Of a stretch of 64,000 nucleotides of DNA, positions 43,141 through 52,215 are shown in pieces. Positions within the stretch are counted from its first letter, which is position 1; each line of letters opens with the position of its first letter. Position numbers and translations under genes: made by a program. The notes below the pieces were generated by a model. That model ran no database searches and had not been told where the DNA came from. It saw only the letters and a list, made by a program, of their open reading frames with translations. The stretch lies in assembly GCA_964524145.1 (NCBI GenBank), contig CAZGCA010000001.1:1-64000 (forward strand), in the 5' to 3' direction. The DNA is from CAZGCA01 sp964524145. GTDB taxonomy: Bacteria; Hydrogenedentota; CAZGCA01.

Positions 43141-44460
43141 GTGGCTGCGTCAGAGTTCGACACCCACAAATTCAAGATGGACTGGGCGGCGTTGCGCTCA
43201 GGGATCTATTCAGACAAGTACTTTGTGAACGCCGCGAAAGTACTCTCCAAGCTGAGCGAGGAACGGGTCGAGTTCGACGGCGAGTGGCCTCCGGAAGCCG
43301 AACCTGTGCGCGGACGAGTGCGTTTCCATCCGGGAGAGGCCCATGTGGAGATGCAGTTCTTTACGAAGCGCAAGCCCATGTCAATAGTCGCTGGTGTCAA
43401 ACCGGCCATAGCAGTGCTGCGCAACTGTACCGGGTTCCGGGACGCAAACGGCCAGTTCCAGAGCACGGGCGACCACCTCGAGATACACGCCGTTGCGCCC
43501 GGCCATTCGGTAGCTCCCAACCTGCCCGTAATGCGTGTCCGGGGCAGGTTCCGCAGTTTCGCCGCTCTCGAGACGCCGGTTCTGGGGTTGCTCGGCCGGT
43601 GTACAAGGGTTGCGACCAACTGCTACATGACCCTGCAGGCCGCGGGAGGCAAGCCGGTGTTCTTCTTTGCTGCGCGGCACGATCTTTACGTTACTCAGGC
43701 CGCCGACGGCTACGCGTACAAGGTTGCTGTCGACACGTATAACGCACGACATAATGCCGACGTGACACCCTTGGTCTCTACCGACGCTCAGGGCGCGTGG
43801 TGGGAGGGAACCGGCGGCGGCACGATGTCTCACTCTTACATCTTGAGCTTCCTGCGAGACACCGCTCGCGCGTCGCTCGAGTTTGCCCGCGTTCTGCCGC
43901 TCGAGGTGAAGAGGGTCGCTCTCGTGGACACCAGTAACAACTGTCCGAGCGACGCTGTCAAGACGGCTTGCGCGATGTTTGCCAAGTACAAGGAGATGGT
44001 CGAGGCCGGGCGGGTCCATGAAGCTGAGAAGTACGTGCTTTTCGGCGTGCGAGTAGACACCGCGGAGAACATGCTCGATGAGTCCATCAATCGCGAAGAG
44101 GCAACGTCCCGCGACTACGGTCCCAGCCCGAGGCTGGTCCACAACGTTCGCCTGGCGCTTGACAACGGCCATCTCAGCATGGATTTGTCGGCCGATTGGC
44201 GCAAGAAAGCGCAAGAATACTTCTCGCAGATAAAGATATGCGTTTCAGGAGGGTTGACACCGGAGAAGATCGCGCGGTTCGAACGCGAGAACGTGCCCGT
44301 GGACATGTACGGTGTGGGCTCGTACCTGTTGACGGGAGAAAGCAACGACTATACCGCGGACGTCGTCGCCGTGAAGGTTGGAAACGTCTGGATCGATATG
44401 GCCAAGGTCGGGCGACACCGCGTTGACAACCCCGCTATGAAACTCGTGCCACCCCCATGA
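43141..44460 (+). CDS. Nicotinate phosphoribosyltransferase family protein
   Basis: About 439 residues, GTG start at 43141 chosen for the AGG-rich sequence before it. The family outline is present: SDKYFVNAAKVL, TRVATNCYMTLQAAGG, GGGTMSHSYILSFL, VALVDTSNNC, CVSGGLTPEKIARFE and VPVDMYGVGSYLL. The usual FGxRR element appears as FFAARHDLY, so one Arg is replaced. It would salvage nicotinate to NaMN, next to the de novo route represented by nadC. aspS lies 55 bp upstream. Confidence 0.82.
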   Translation: MAASEFDTHKFKMDWAALRSGIYSDKYFVNAAKVLSKLSEERVEFDGEWPPEAEPVRGRVRFHPGEAHVEMQFFTKRKPMSIVAGVKPAIAVLRNCTGFRDANGQFQSTGDHLEIHAVAPGHSVAPNLPVMRVRGRFRSFAALETPVLGLLGRCTRVATNCYMTLQAAGGKPVFFFAARHDLYVTQAADGYAYKVAVDTYNARHNADVTPLVSTDAQGAWWEGTGGGTMSHSYILSFLRDTARASLEFARVLPLEVKRVALVDTSNNCPSDAVKTACAMFAKYKEMVEAGRVHEAEKYVLFGVRVDTAENMLDESINREEATSRDYGPSPRLVHNVRLALDNGHLSMDLSADWRKKAQEYFSQIKICVSGGLTPEKIARFERENVPVDMYGVGSYLLTGESNDYTADVVAVKVGNVWIDMAKVGRHRVDNPAMKLVPPP

Positions 44461-44504
44461 TAACACCGCACAGCATAGTCCCGGCCAAAGACAGAAAGAC
44501 AAGG

Positions 44505-44541
44505 AAATCTGTTCGCAGATTCGCGCTGGCGAACACAGATT
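44505..44541. repeat. Imperfect inverted repeat
   Basis: AAATCTGTTCGC (44505-44516) and GCGAACACAGATT (44529-44541) form an imperfect stem. With the next repeat this is all I see in the gene-free stretch 44461-44891. Confidence 0.55.
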
Positions 44542-44600
44542 GGACGGACGCAGTTGGACGTAGATTGTGCAAGAGTACATCCCAAGAACAGCAAAGCTTC

Positions 44601-44663
44601 GGACAGGATTAACACGATTCGCAGGATTCAGGCTGTATCATGTTTATCCTGTAAATCCTGTCC
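44601..44663. repeat. Inverted repeat of the CAGGATT type
   Basis: GGACAGGATTAACACGATT at 44601 and ATCCTGTAAATCCTGTCC at 44646-44663 are inverted, with further CAGGATT words between. Similar dispersed CAGGAT-rich palindromes occur in many environmental bacterial genomes. It could be a REP-type element. Confidence 0.55.
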
Positions 44664-44891
44664 AAGATCCGTAATGTATTGGCGCGCCGAGCGCGATACT
44701 GTGCTTTGGGGATCGTATCTAGGCCACCATCATGGGATTACGCCCAAAACCTTGGCGAAACATGACAGGATTAAACGTGAGAAATATGAAGAGCCATATC
44801 GAGCCGAACGCCTCGGTGTGTGCCACTATGCGGTGCGTATGATCGGTTTTCGGTTTTGCATTGTCAGCTCTGGATTTTGCATTGAATAGCT

Positions 44892-45869
44892 ATGGGATTC
44901 AACGTGTATGTTACTCGCCTCGTGCCGCAGGCGGGGATTGAACTGCTCGAACGGGAATGTGAGACCGTCGAGATCAACCCGCACGACCGGCCCTTGACAC
45001 GCGAGGAGTTGCTGGCGGCAGTACGCTGTCGCGACGGTATACTCTGCCTTCTGACCGATAAGATCGACGAAGAGGTCTTCAAAGCGGCCAAGGGAGCCAA
45101 GGGGTTTGCGAACTATGCCGTCGGGTACAACAACATCGATGTTGCGAAGGCGACCGAATACGGGTTTCCCATATCGAACACGCCGGGCGTGTTGACGGAC
45201 GCCACTGCGGAGATGGCGTGGGCGCTGCTTTTCGCTGTTGCGCGGCGCGTACCCGAGTCCGACAAGTACAACCGGAGCGGTATGTGGGAGGGGTGGGGCC
45301 CGATGCAGTTCCTCGGCGGCGATGTGACGGGTGCTACTCTCGGCGTTGTAGGCGCGGGCCGGATCGGCACTGCGTTCGCTCTCAAGTCTCGCGGGTTCGA
45401 GATGAACGTTCTGTATGCCGACGTCAAGCACAACGAGCTGCTCGAACGCGAGCTCAGCGCTCAACGGAGAAGCATCGACGACCTGCTTCGAGAATCCGAT
45501 TACGTCTCGATGCACGTCCCGCTCGTACCTGAAACGTTCCACCTTATCTCGACCGACCAGTTCAAGCTCATGAAATGTACGGCGTACCTCATCAACACGT
45601 CGCGCGGGCCCGTGATCGATGAATCGGCTTTGGTCGAGGCGCTACGGTCCGGCGAGATCGCCGGTGCGGGGCTCGATGTCTACGAAGACGAACCCAGTAT
45701 GACGGCCGGGTTTGCCGAGCTGGAAAACGTTGTGCTGAGCCCGCACACCGGCAGCGCAACCGTCTCAACCCGCAGCAAGATGGCCGTGATGGCTGCCACC
45801 AACCTCGTTGCAATGCTTAAAGGAACCCCGATCCCCAATCTCGTCAACCCGGAAGTGCTGCAGAGATAG
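44892..45869 (+). CDS. D-isomer-specific 2-hydroxyacid dehydrogenase (glyoxylate/hydroxypyruvate reductase-like)
   Basis: 325 residues. The NAD Rossmann motif is TLGVVGAGRIGTAFA. Catalytic Arg is in INTSRGPVID, Glu in LDVYEDEPSM and His in VLSPHTGSATVSTR. FANYAVGYNNIDV and ISNTPGVLTDATAEMAW are typical of GyaR/GhrB-like reductases. It reduces glyoxylate, hydroxypyruvate or a similar 2-oxoacid. The closest substrate cannot be fixed by eye. Confidence 0.92.
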   Translation: MGFNVYVTRLVPQAGIELLERECETVEINPHDRPLTREELLAAVRCRDGILCLLTDKIDEEVFKAAKGAKGFANYAVGYNNIDVAKATEYGFPISNTPGVLTDATAEMAWALLFAVARRVPESDKYNRSGMWEGWGPMQFLGGDVTGATLGVVGAGRIGTAFALKSRGFEMNVLYADVKHNELLERELSAQRRSIDDLLRESDYVSMHVPLVPETFHLISTDQFKLMKCTAYLINTSRGPVIDESALVEALRSGEIAGAGLDVYEDEPSMTAGFAELENVVLSPHTGSATVSTRSKMAVMAATNLVAMLKGTPIPNLVNPEVLQR

Positions 45870-46061
45870 AGTGGCTGTCTCGATTCCGGGCCGTCGGGTC
45901 TTCTTACAAGATAATCCGCAATTGTTCGCCGTTGAGTGACGCTTCATCGTGTCCACCAACAGGTGTCGGCACGTTTCCTTGTTACTCAAGGCAACAGTAG
46001 GGAAGTGGACCATCACGATACCGCTCTGATGGAACCGGATACAGGAGTGGGACAACCTCTC

Positions 46062-46101
46062 AAAAGAAACAGCGCGGGCGCCTCCCTGAGGGGGCGCCCG
46101 C
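46062..46101 (-). terminator. Rho-independent terminator of the prepilin gene
   Basis: GCGGGCGCC (46074-46082) and GGCGCCCGC (46093-46101) form a strong 9-bp stem. On the minus strand it is followed by GCTGTTTCTTTTGAG. It sits 39 bp after the prepilin stop. Apart from this the stretch 45870-46139 holds no gene. Confidence 0.75.
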
Positions 46102-46139
46102 ACTGTGCACGCTAGGCTATGTTCAGCACATCTCCGGAA

Positions 46140-46604
46140 TTATTGTATCGGAGGTGATGCAGCCGTGGCGTCGGAACCATCAGTGGTGAAGCGGATGACA
46201 CCGCTCTCATCCAACCAGAACCTCCGGACGCCGCTGCGGCCCGGGTCGGTCGGAACTGCGGTGACGTTGTACGCCTCGTCACCAACGGTCAGCGTAAACA
46301 GGTAACCCTGCTTCGTACCACCGGCCAGCACCTCGTCTATGAACGGCTCGGAACCTCCCGGCGGGGTACGCAACTCGGCCAGGGTACCATAGTCATAGAT
46401 GTTGTCGGCATCGAGGTCAGCAAACCCCGAAGCCTGAAACTGCACTTCGGCACTCGTGATCGTGCGCAACGCACCTATAGCAGCAGCTTCGTTACCGCTC
46501 ATGCGGTTTCGGAGCAACTGCGGGAGTGCGATCGCTGCGATGATACCTATCACCGCAACCACGATCATCAACTCGACTAGGGTGAAACCTCTGTCTTTCC
46601 TCAT
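46140..46604 (-). CDS. Type IV prepilin/pseudopilin-like protein
   Basis: 154 residues. The start is the ATG at 46604, with AAAGGAGG 7 nt upstream. A short leader MRKDRG is cut before FTLVELMIVVAVIGIIAAIA, the classic class III signal with Glu at +5. The globular part (TPPGGSEPFIDEVLAGG, YLFTLTVGDEAYNVTAVP) resembles type IV pilin or major pseudopilin heads of Planctomycetota/Deltaproteobacteria-like bacteria. No other pilus assembly gene is in the window. A sigma-54 promoter precedes it. Confidence 0.92.
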   Translation of the reverse strand: MRKDRGFTLVELMIVVAVIGIIAAIALPQLLRNRMSGNEAAAIGALRTITSAEVQFQASGFADLDADNIYDYGTLAELRTPPGGSEPFIDEVLAGGTKQGYLFTLTVGDEAYNVTAVPTDPGRSGVRRFWLDESGVIRFTTDGSDATAASPPIQ

Positions 46605-46674
46605 CTCGCTTCCTCCTTTCGCCTGTAACCCGCAACCTTTGCCACAGGGCCTGCAAACTCTTGGACGACGAAAG

Positions 46675-46691
46675 AGCAACCATTGTGCCAA
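46675..46691 (-). promoter_or_regulatory. sigma-54 (-24/-12) promoter of the prepilin gene
   Basis: Read on the minus strand: TTGGCACAATGGTTGCT, with GG and GC exactly 10 nt apart (consensus TGGCACG-N4-TTGCT/A). Transcription would start near 46663, about 60 nt before the ATG. Pilin genes in several bacteria are sigma-54 dependent. The rest of the 332-bp stretch 46605-46936 shows no gene. Confidence 0.8.
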
Positions 46692-46936
46692 CAGGCCGAA
46701 AACCAGCGAAAAACGCCGTCTTGATGAAAGAGAGCACATCTCGGTGGGCGTTGCTAAGCTGCTGTTAAACAGCGCGTTATGGTTGGGCAGGGCGCTCTGG
46801 CAATCTGTGACTTTGTGGTATGCTGTATACGTCTCGCACCAAACTCACGGCTTCTCCGACGCCATTGGAAATGACGTATACCGTCCCTTAGGGACAAATA
46901 ACGTCGCCGGACGCGGTGTACCGGGAGTCCGAAGAT

Positions 46937-48328
46937 CTATCGTCGTCTGCCGCCACTGGCGCTGGATCGACCACCGCCGCCGGACGATGATGGTGGTGCG
47001 ACTCGTGCCGTCGACATCGAACGACTTGGAGACGGCGCGCTTCGAACGCTGCCACTGCTCGAGCGCACCGGCGAACTGGTTCGCGAAGACCTACCAACAG
47101 ACGCCGATCGACTACGGCGCGGAACGCTCGGAGTGCTGCGACTGGCTGTGGGCGGTGGTGCGCTCCTAACACGGCTGTTACTTGCGGGTGGGGGGCCACT
47201 GCGGGGCGACGATCTTCCAATTGCGTCCGATCGACTCGGCCGCGGCGCGCTCGCAGTTGGCCGGACACGCTCGGGGCTGCTCGGCGTAGCTGGCTTTCGC
47301 GGTACGGCCGGTTCGCGTGGAGCTGACGGGCGAGACGGCGGGCTATAGGTTGGGCTCGGCGGCGATACTCGAGTCCGCGGGCCATCGTCCGGGGTGGGTG
47401 ACGACACTCGAGAAGGTGGCGCTACTCGCTCACGATGTGGCGCGACGCCGGTACCGCCGACTCCAGAGTGCCCCGACGGTGGCGGGGTGCCTCTTCGATG
47501 GACACGCTCGGTACCCGGCGTCTCGGGCGACCGGGGAAATGTCGGATGGCCGCTGCCTCTGGGTTGAGGCAAAGTTCTTGGATTGAGCCTTATGGCTCTT
47601 GTCGGCACCCGGTCATCGTAGAGCACGGGAGTGTGGGCGTACACCCGGCCCCGGGGCGGCCGGACGTGCGGCGTATAGTGGTAGACCACTGTTCTCCTGT
47701 CCACCACCGGGATCCTGACTATGTAAACCGGTTCGTACCACCCCCACCAGTACGGGCGCGGCCAAATATGGCAATGACCGTACCAGACAGTGTAGTGGAT
47801 GTCATAGTCGTAGGTGTCCCAATTGTAGGTGTCCCAATCATAGTGTCTCTGGTAGTCCGAGAGCACATAGTCGCCCAGATCGGTGTCTATATCGTGCAGC
47901 TCCCCCTCTGCATCCGAGTATATGAGTCTCCTCATATTCAAGATCTCGCGGGAGGAGTTGAATATCCCCACAACGGTAACCTGATGCCCGAGATGCTTCT
48001 CCATTCGGGAGATCTGAGCGGCCTTCTCGATAATATCGCCGTTGTACCCGCTCTCGTAGCACAAAGCTGTCGCGCTGCCCCGGTCGAGTGTCACGTCGTC
48101 CGAGAGCACGAGGTTCCACGTCACAAACGCGTCGCCGTCGCGCCAGTACCGCTCGAGGGTGCTCTCGAAAACGTAGCCACTGATGGCTATCTGATCTTGG
48201 TCATACCTTCCGGCGTGGGCAGCAAGCTTGGCTATCTTGACATAGTTGTAGTCAGCACCATGCGCGCTGATCCCGCCCAGTATGCAAGCTACTGTTAGCG
48301 TTGAGATTGCGACATGCCTGAAACTCAT
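46937..48328 (-). CDS. Secreted low-complexity protein: Tyr/Trp-rich segment then Arg/Ser/Pro-rich tail
   Basis: 463 residues, not recognised. A GGAGGGTAACACG ribosome site and a signal peptide (ISTLTVACILGGISAHGA) are clear. Residues about 25-150 form a plausible small folded domain (IAISGYVFESTLERYWRDGD, GHQVTVVGIFNSSREIL), OB-fold-like by pattern. Residues about 155-205 are extremely aromatic (HYDWDTYNWDTYDYDIHY; RPYWWGWYEP). The last 250 residues are disordered and very basic, rich in Arg, Ser and Pro, ending in GGGGRSSASGGRRR. It may be a wall-, envelope- or polyanion-binding protein. The high-GC tail opens long chance frames on the other strand. Confidence 0.75.
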   Translation of the reverse strand: MSFRHVAISTLTVACILGGISAHGADYNYVKIAKLAAHAGRYDQDQIAISGYVFESTLERYWRDGDAFVTWNLVLSDDVTLDRGSATALCYESGYNGDIIEKAAQISRMEKHLGHQVTVVGIFNSSREILNMRRLIYSDAEGELHDIDTDLGDYVLSDYQRHYDWDTYNWDTYDYDIHYTVWYGHCHIWPRPYWWGWYEPVYIVRIPVVDRRTVVYHYTPHVRPPRGRVYAHTPVLYDDRVPTRAIRLNPRTLPQPRGSGHPTFPRSPETPGTERVHRRGTPPPSGHSGVGGTGVAPHRERVAPPSRVSSPTPDDGPRTRVSPPSPTYSPPSRPSAPREPAVPRKPATPSSPERVRPTASAPRPSRSDAIGRSSPRSGPPPASNSRVRSAPPPTASRSTPSVPRRSRSASVGRSSRTSSPVRSSSGSVRSAPSPSRSMSTARVAPPSSSGGGGRSSASGGRRR

Positions 48329-48367
48329 CGTGTTACCCTCCTCTCATCTCTCTGTGCGCCTACCTTA

Positions 48368-48397
48368 AGTATGCCACATAACATGCCCCGGGGTCAA
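48368..48397 (-). promoter_or_regulatory. Candidate sigma-70 promoter
   Basis: Minus strand TTGACC (48397-48392), 18-bp spacer, CATACT (48373-48368), 40 bp before the start of the low-complexity protein gene. Confidence 0.45.
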
Positions 48398-48590
48398 GCA
48401 GAATCCGCAGAATGCTGCGTGTTCGCCGTTCGGTAGCATTGCTCGAATTGTCGCCCTTTATATATTCAAACGCTTCCACTGGGTGCGTGGTTGACGTTTG
48501 CCATTGCCGCTTTCCGTTGCCACTGCCCCTGATTCTGCTGCCCTTTCATCTCTGACCAGGTTTGTTGCGCGTCCGCTCATCAGATGAAGC

Positions 48591-48620
48591 TTGACGAGAC
48601 AGAAGGAAACGGACTATGAT
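48591..48620 (+). promoter_or_regulatory. sigma-70 promoter of the tandem-paralogue/symporter operon
   Basis: TTGACG (48591-48596), 18-bp spacer, TATGAT (48615-48620), 65 bp upstream of the ATG at 48685. With the divergent promoter at 48368 it explains the 356-bp gap between genes. Confidence 0.5.
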
Positions 48621-48684
48621 GAGGACGCGAGTTTGAGCCAATGGCCGGTGCTCTGTTTGGGGTCTGCGGAAGGAGGAACACCAA

Positions 48685-50361
48685 ATGATGACAGTTGACC
48701 CTCGTACGCGAATCACTTGGGCGGTTCTATTGTGCATCTTGTTTGCCGGAAGCGCTGTGGCCGCCCCGCTCGATATTGCGGGGGTCCGATTCATCCCGCC
48801 CACGGACGCTTTCTCTCGCTACCACCTTGCCGTTGAGGCAGCAAACGATGCAGAAGAGGCCCTGACGGTCACATCGGTAGCCGTTGATGGCCAAGCGCAC
48901 GAGAACTTCGCGGTGTTTGTCGGCGCTACGCTCTCGAAGGACGATTCGATCCCTCCGGGCGGGAAAGCGCACGTTCGTCTCTCATTCCCGTGGCGGAATT
49001 CGACCCAATACACTGTTGAGATGAGCGCCGGTAGCGCCGAAGGGGAGGGAACCCTGACCGTCAACACGACAGCAACCGCCCCGTCTCTAGGCGGATACTG
49101 GAATGCGGCCTGGAAGGGGTACAAAGTCCTGGACATATGCGAAGAAGCCGGTCTCGACCGCGAGAACGAGCCGGTCAATGTTACCCTCAACTTCTCCGCC
49201 GGTAGGCTGCGAGACCCTCACAGGGAGCTGCGGCTGTTGGCGATGAGCGACGCGGGCGTTTGCAGCGATGTCCCGTTCCAGATACTGGAAACTTCATCGG
49301 TGGACCTTGAAAGTGAGGAGTATCCCGATACAGTAGCTTGCCGGTTGCTCTTCTACGCGAGCGTTCCTGCTCACGCAACCAGCCGTTACCTCGTGTTCTT
49401 CGATAATCCCGACGCGCCGCCGTTGCCCGCGACGTCGTCGGCGCTCAAGGTTGAGGGCGAAGGGCTGGGGCTTACAATAGAGAACCCGCACTATCGAGTA
49501 ACGCTGGCTGAGCAGAGTGGACAGATTAACGGGATCTTTATCAAGCAAGGGGTAGAGACACAGCTGTCCCACAGCGGCAACGCTATCCACTGGAACCCGG
49601 GCTGCTATTCTCCTCCGAGACCGTGGGGCCATACGTTTGGCTGGAACCCGCCCGAGGGCAAGAGCGAGGTCCGTGGACCGCTGGTCTACACGCTGAAACG
49701 GTGGGGCTGCCTGCATGAACTCCCGGAGGTCTGGGTTTCGGTGACCTACGATTTCTACGCGCATGCTTCTTATTTCGTCATGTCGTCGACAATCCACATC
49801 CGGGAAGATATCGACGTGTTGGCGTTGAGAAACGACGAGATGGTCTTCGAGCCGCAACTTTTCTCGGAACTGGGGTGGCGCGACAAGCAGGGAACGGTCA
49901 GCACCATGCATCTCGGACAGAACCCTGCGATCGAGACCGGCTACACGCAAGTGCTTCCAGCCGACACACCCTGGCTGTGCTTCTTCCTGCCGAAGGGGAA
50001 CTACGGGTTTGGCAGTCTGCGGCTCGCTTACGCCTCGGCCGGCACGACGCCCGCCGAAGCGGTCAAGTACAACGAGGGTACGTTTGTCACGGCACCAAAC
50101 AGCTCGCTGGTGTACTGGTATCGTGCGCTGGTGTACCATTTCTTCCCGACAGCCCCCGAAAAACTGTTCACAAGAGTCAATGCGGGGTCTGTCTATCATG
50201 AGACGAACGCTTATCTGCCGTTTGCGTTGGGCAAAGGTGAGGGCAAATCGCTGGATCCGATAGACAAGGCATATGAAAGACTGACCCATCCCCTGAGGGT
50301 TGCCTTTGTGGATTGGGGACGAGACGATCTCGTTGCCGTGGGCCAGCGTGGAACAGAATGA
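48685..50361 (+). CDS. Secreted protein of unknown family, paralogue A
   Basis: 558 residues, with GGAAGGAGGAACACC before the ATG and a signal peptide ending GSAVA-AP. No family is recognised. The N-terminal 110 residues look like a beta-sandwich. After a GGYWNAAWKGYK linker a long beta-rich region carries AIHWNPGCYSPPRPWGH, VMSSTIHIREDIDVLALRND, LPADTPWLCFFLPKGNYGFG and VYWYRALVYHFFP, each matched in the next gene. The beta-rich layout, conserved His/Trp/Cys residues and signal peptide would suit a polysaccharide lyase or other glycan-active enzyme, but this is inference. The neighbours are a paralogue and a symporter. Confidence 0.8.
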   Translation: MMTVDPRTRITWAVLLCILFAGSAVAAPLDIAGVRFIPPTDAFSRYHLAVEAANDAEEALTVTSVAVDGQAHENFAVFVGATLSKDDSIPPGGKAHVRLSFPWRNSTQYTVEMSAGSAEGEGTLTVNTTATAPSLGGYWNAAWKGYKVLDICEEAGLDRENEPVNVTLNFSAGRLRDPHRELRLLAMSDAGVCSDVPFQILETSSVDLESEEYPDTVACRLLFYASVPAHATSRYLVFFDNPDAPPLPATSSALKVEGEGLGLTIENPHYRVTLAEQSGQINGIFIKQGVETQLSHSGNAIHWNPGCYSPPRPWGHTFGWNPPEGKSEVRGPLVYTLKRWGCLHELPEVWVSVTYDFYAHASYFVMSSTIHIREDIDVLALRNDEMVFEPQLFSELGWRDKQGTVSTMHLGQNPAIETGYTQVLPADTPWLCFFLPKGNYGFGSLRLAYASAGTTPAEAVKYNEGTFVTAPNSSLVYWYRALVYHFFPTAPEKLFTRVNAGSVYHETNAYLPFALGKGEGKSLDPIDKAYERLTHPLRVAFVDWGRDDLVAVGQRGTE

Positions 50362-50420
50362 GCCGTGACAACAGTGCGATACTGTTCGAGCGGGAGGTCT
50401 TGGAAAGAGGAGGGCGAACG

Positions 50421-52139
50421 ATGAGCCTGGGAATGCACCGTTTTGGCAGCCGAAGGGTTGGGAGAGGACCATTTCTATGGGTGGCCACATTGAGCATCGT
50501 GATAATCTTGCTGCTCAGTGTCGACGTCTATGGGCAGGAGAGTGTAACGCTCTCGAACCTCGAGTTCCGGTCGCCCGAACCGGATACTCCGTATTTCCAT
50601 CTCCGCGCAAGGGTCACGTCGCCGGTCGAGGGGGTTTTGACCCTGAAGGGTGCCGAGGTCAATGGCGAGCCGGCACGCGGGGGACGGTGGGACCAGGCGA
50701 ACGCGCTGCTGGCGGTTCCTGTCCCGTGGCGTCCCGGCCAGGGATATCTGCTGCACGTCACATTTGAGACGGCCGACGAGAAAGTCTTGACCGGCGAGGT
50801 GTCCGGGAAGTCGCCCGGCGACGGCGGCATGTGGAGTCCGAACTGGGCGCACTATGCTTCGGTAACACTTGCGGAAGAAGCGGGCGTTGAAAGGAAGGCC
50901 GAGCCGGTCCACATTACCCTCTCAGTCTACGCCGACTACGTTACGCGGATCGAGAACGAAATCCGTGTTCTCCGGTTGGATGGACGAACAGGTGCCCAGA
51001 AGGAAGTGCCGAGCCAGGTATATGCGGTCTCGGAATGGACCAAACCAGCCGATGACGACGAATACGAACCAGACCGGTTCCAATCGACGGTCACCTGTGA
51101 AGTTGCTTTCCTGGCCGATGTGGTGCCGCGCAGCAAACAAATGTACCTGATCTACTACGGCAACCCAGACGCAGAGAAGCCGACCTACGAGACCGATCTC
51201 AAGGTGAGTGGAGATGATCCCGGCCTCACTATCACGAACGCGTTCTACGAGACCAAACTGCACGAGAAAAGCGGCGTGCTCGACGAAGTCCGGCTTCACG
51301 GGACCGACGAGGTGTTCGCTCACAAGATAGAAACCAACGGCGCTATCCATTGGAATCCCGGCTGCTATGCGCCGCCTCGCGAGTGGGTTCATGCGTCCGA
51401 TTGGGAGCCGCCCGAAGGAATGGCGACTATCAGGGGACCCGTGTTCGTCATGGCTAAACGCTGGGGACCGCTGCCGAAGATGCCTGATGTTATCGTATCG
51501 ATAACCTACCGTTTCTACGCGAACAACCCCCACATACGGATGTCCTCGACGATGGAGGTTAAAGAGGACATTCATGTGAAGGCGTTGCGCAACAACGAGA
51601 TCGTGTTGAACCGCGAGTTTATCGACCGCTTCGCGTGGGAAGACCGCGGCGGCGCGGTTCACACGGTTGCCGTGGCGGATGTGCCGCAACACCCGGCGCA
51701 CGGGATCGAGATTGCAGCGGACACGCCGTGGGTGACGTTTTACAACATCGAGAAGAATCTCGGATTCGGCGGGATCACGCTGGAATTCACCAACGCGCGT
51801 CCGGCTGACGGTCTGCCGAGGATCGAGCAACCATACCTCTACCTCGAAGTGGGCCGCTGGGTATACTGGGCACGTGCGCTGGTGTACCCGTTCGGGTCGA
51901 CGAACCCGCAACGGCTCGTGCTCGTGCCCGGGGGGAGCCTGTACGTGGAAGAGCTTGCGTTCCTGCCGTTCAGGCTCGGAAAGACCGCGTCGAACCGTTT
52001 AATGCCTGTTCAGCACACCCAGAGACGTCTCAGCAACCCCTTGTACGTCTCTGTGCACATGGACATTGACAAACGCGTTCCGGATGAATGGGTGTGGCCG
52101 CTGCTCACTGCCCCGTTTCAGGAGATTCTCGAGGAGTAG
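50421..52139 (+). CDS. Secreted protein of unknown family, paralogue B
   Basis: 572 residues. The start is the ATG at 50421 (AGGAGGGCGAACG upstream); an in-frame ATG at 50358 overlaps the previous stop but has no such site. The signal segment is FLWVATLSIVIILLLSVDVYG. It parallels paralogue A along most of its length: AIHWNPGCYAPPREWVH, MSSTMEVKEDIHVKALRNNE, IAADTPWVTFYNIEKNLGFG, YWARALVYPFG. Positions kept in both (HWNPGCY, PPR.W, MSST, E/KEDI.V.ALRN.E) are candidate active-site or structural residues. It probably acts on the same substrate class as paralogue A, upstream of the symporter. Confidence 0.8.
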   Translation: MSLGMHRFGSRRVGRGPFLWVATLSIVIILLLSVDVYGQESVTLSNLEFRSPEPDTPYFHLRARVTSPVEGVLTLKGAEVNGEPARGGRWDQANALLAVPVPWRPGQGYLLHVTFETADEKVLTGEVSGKSPGDGGMWSPNWAHYASVTLAEEAGVERKAEPVHITLSVYADYVTRIENEIRVLRLDGRTGAQKEVPSQVYAVSEWTKPADDDEYEPDRFQSTVTCEVAFLADVVPRSKQMYLIYYGNPDAEKPTYETDLKVSGDDPGLTITNAFYETKLHEKSGVLDEVRLHGTDEVFAHKIETNGAIHWNPGCYAPPREWVHASDWEPPEGMATIRGPVFVMAKRWGPLPKMPDVIVSITYRFYANNPHIRMSSTMEVKEDIHVKALRNNEIVLNREFIDRFAWEDRGGAVHTVAVADVPQHPAHGIEIAADTPWVTFYNIEKNLGFGGITLEFTNARPADGLPRIEQPYLYLEVGRWVYWARALVYPFGSTNPQRLVLVPGGSLYVEELAFLPFRLGKTASNRLMPVQHTQRRLSNPLYVSVHMDIDKRVPDEWVWPLLTAPFQEILEE

Positions 52140-52215
52140 TGATCGCGATATACGGATTGCTATTAGTCTTTGAGTCCTGTACCATGGGCGGGATTCGTAT
52201 CTGTGAGGAGATGTT

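Noticed and set aside
47435..48298. A 287-codon plus-strand ORF opposite the low-complexity secreted protein
   Set aside because: The minus strand has a signal peptide and a good ribosome site; the plus frame has neither.
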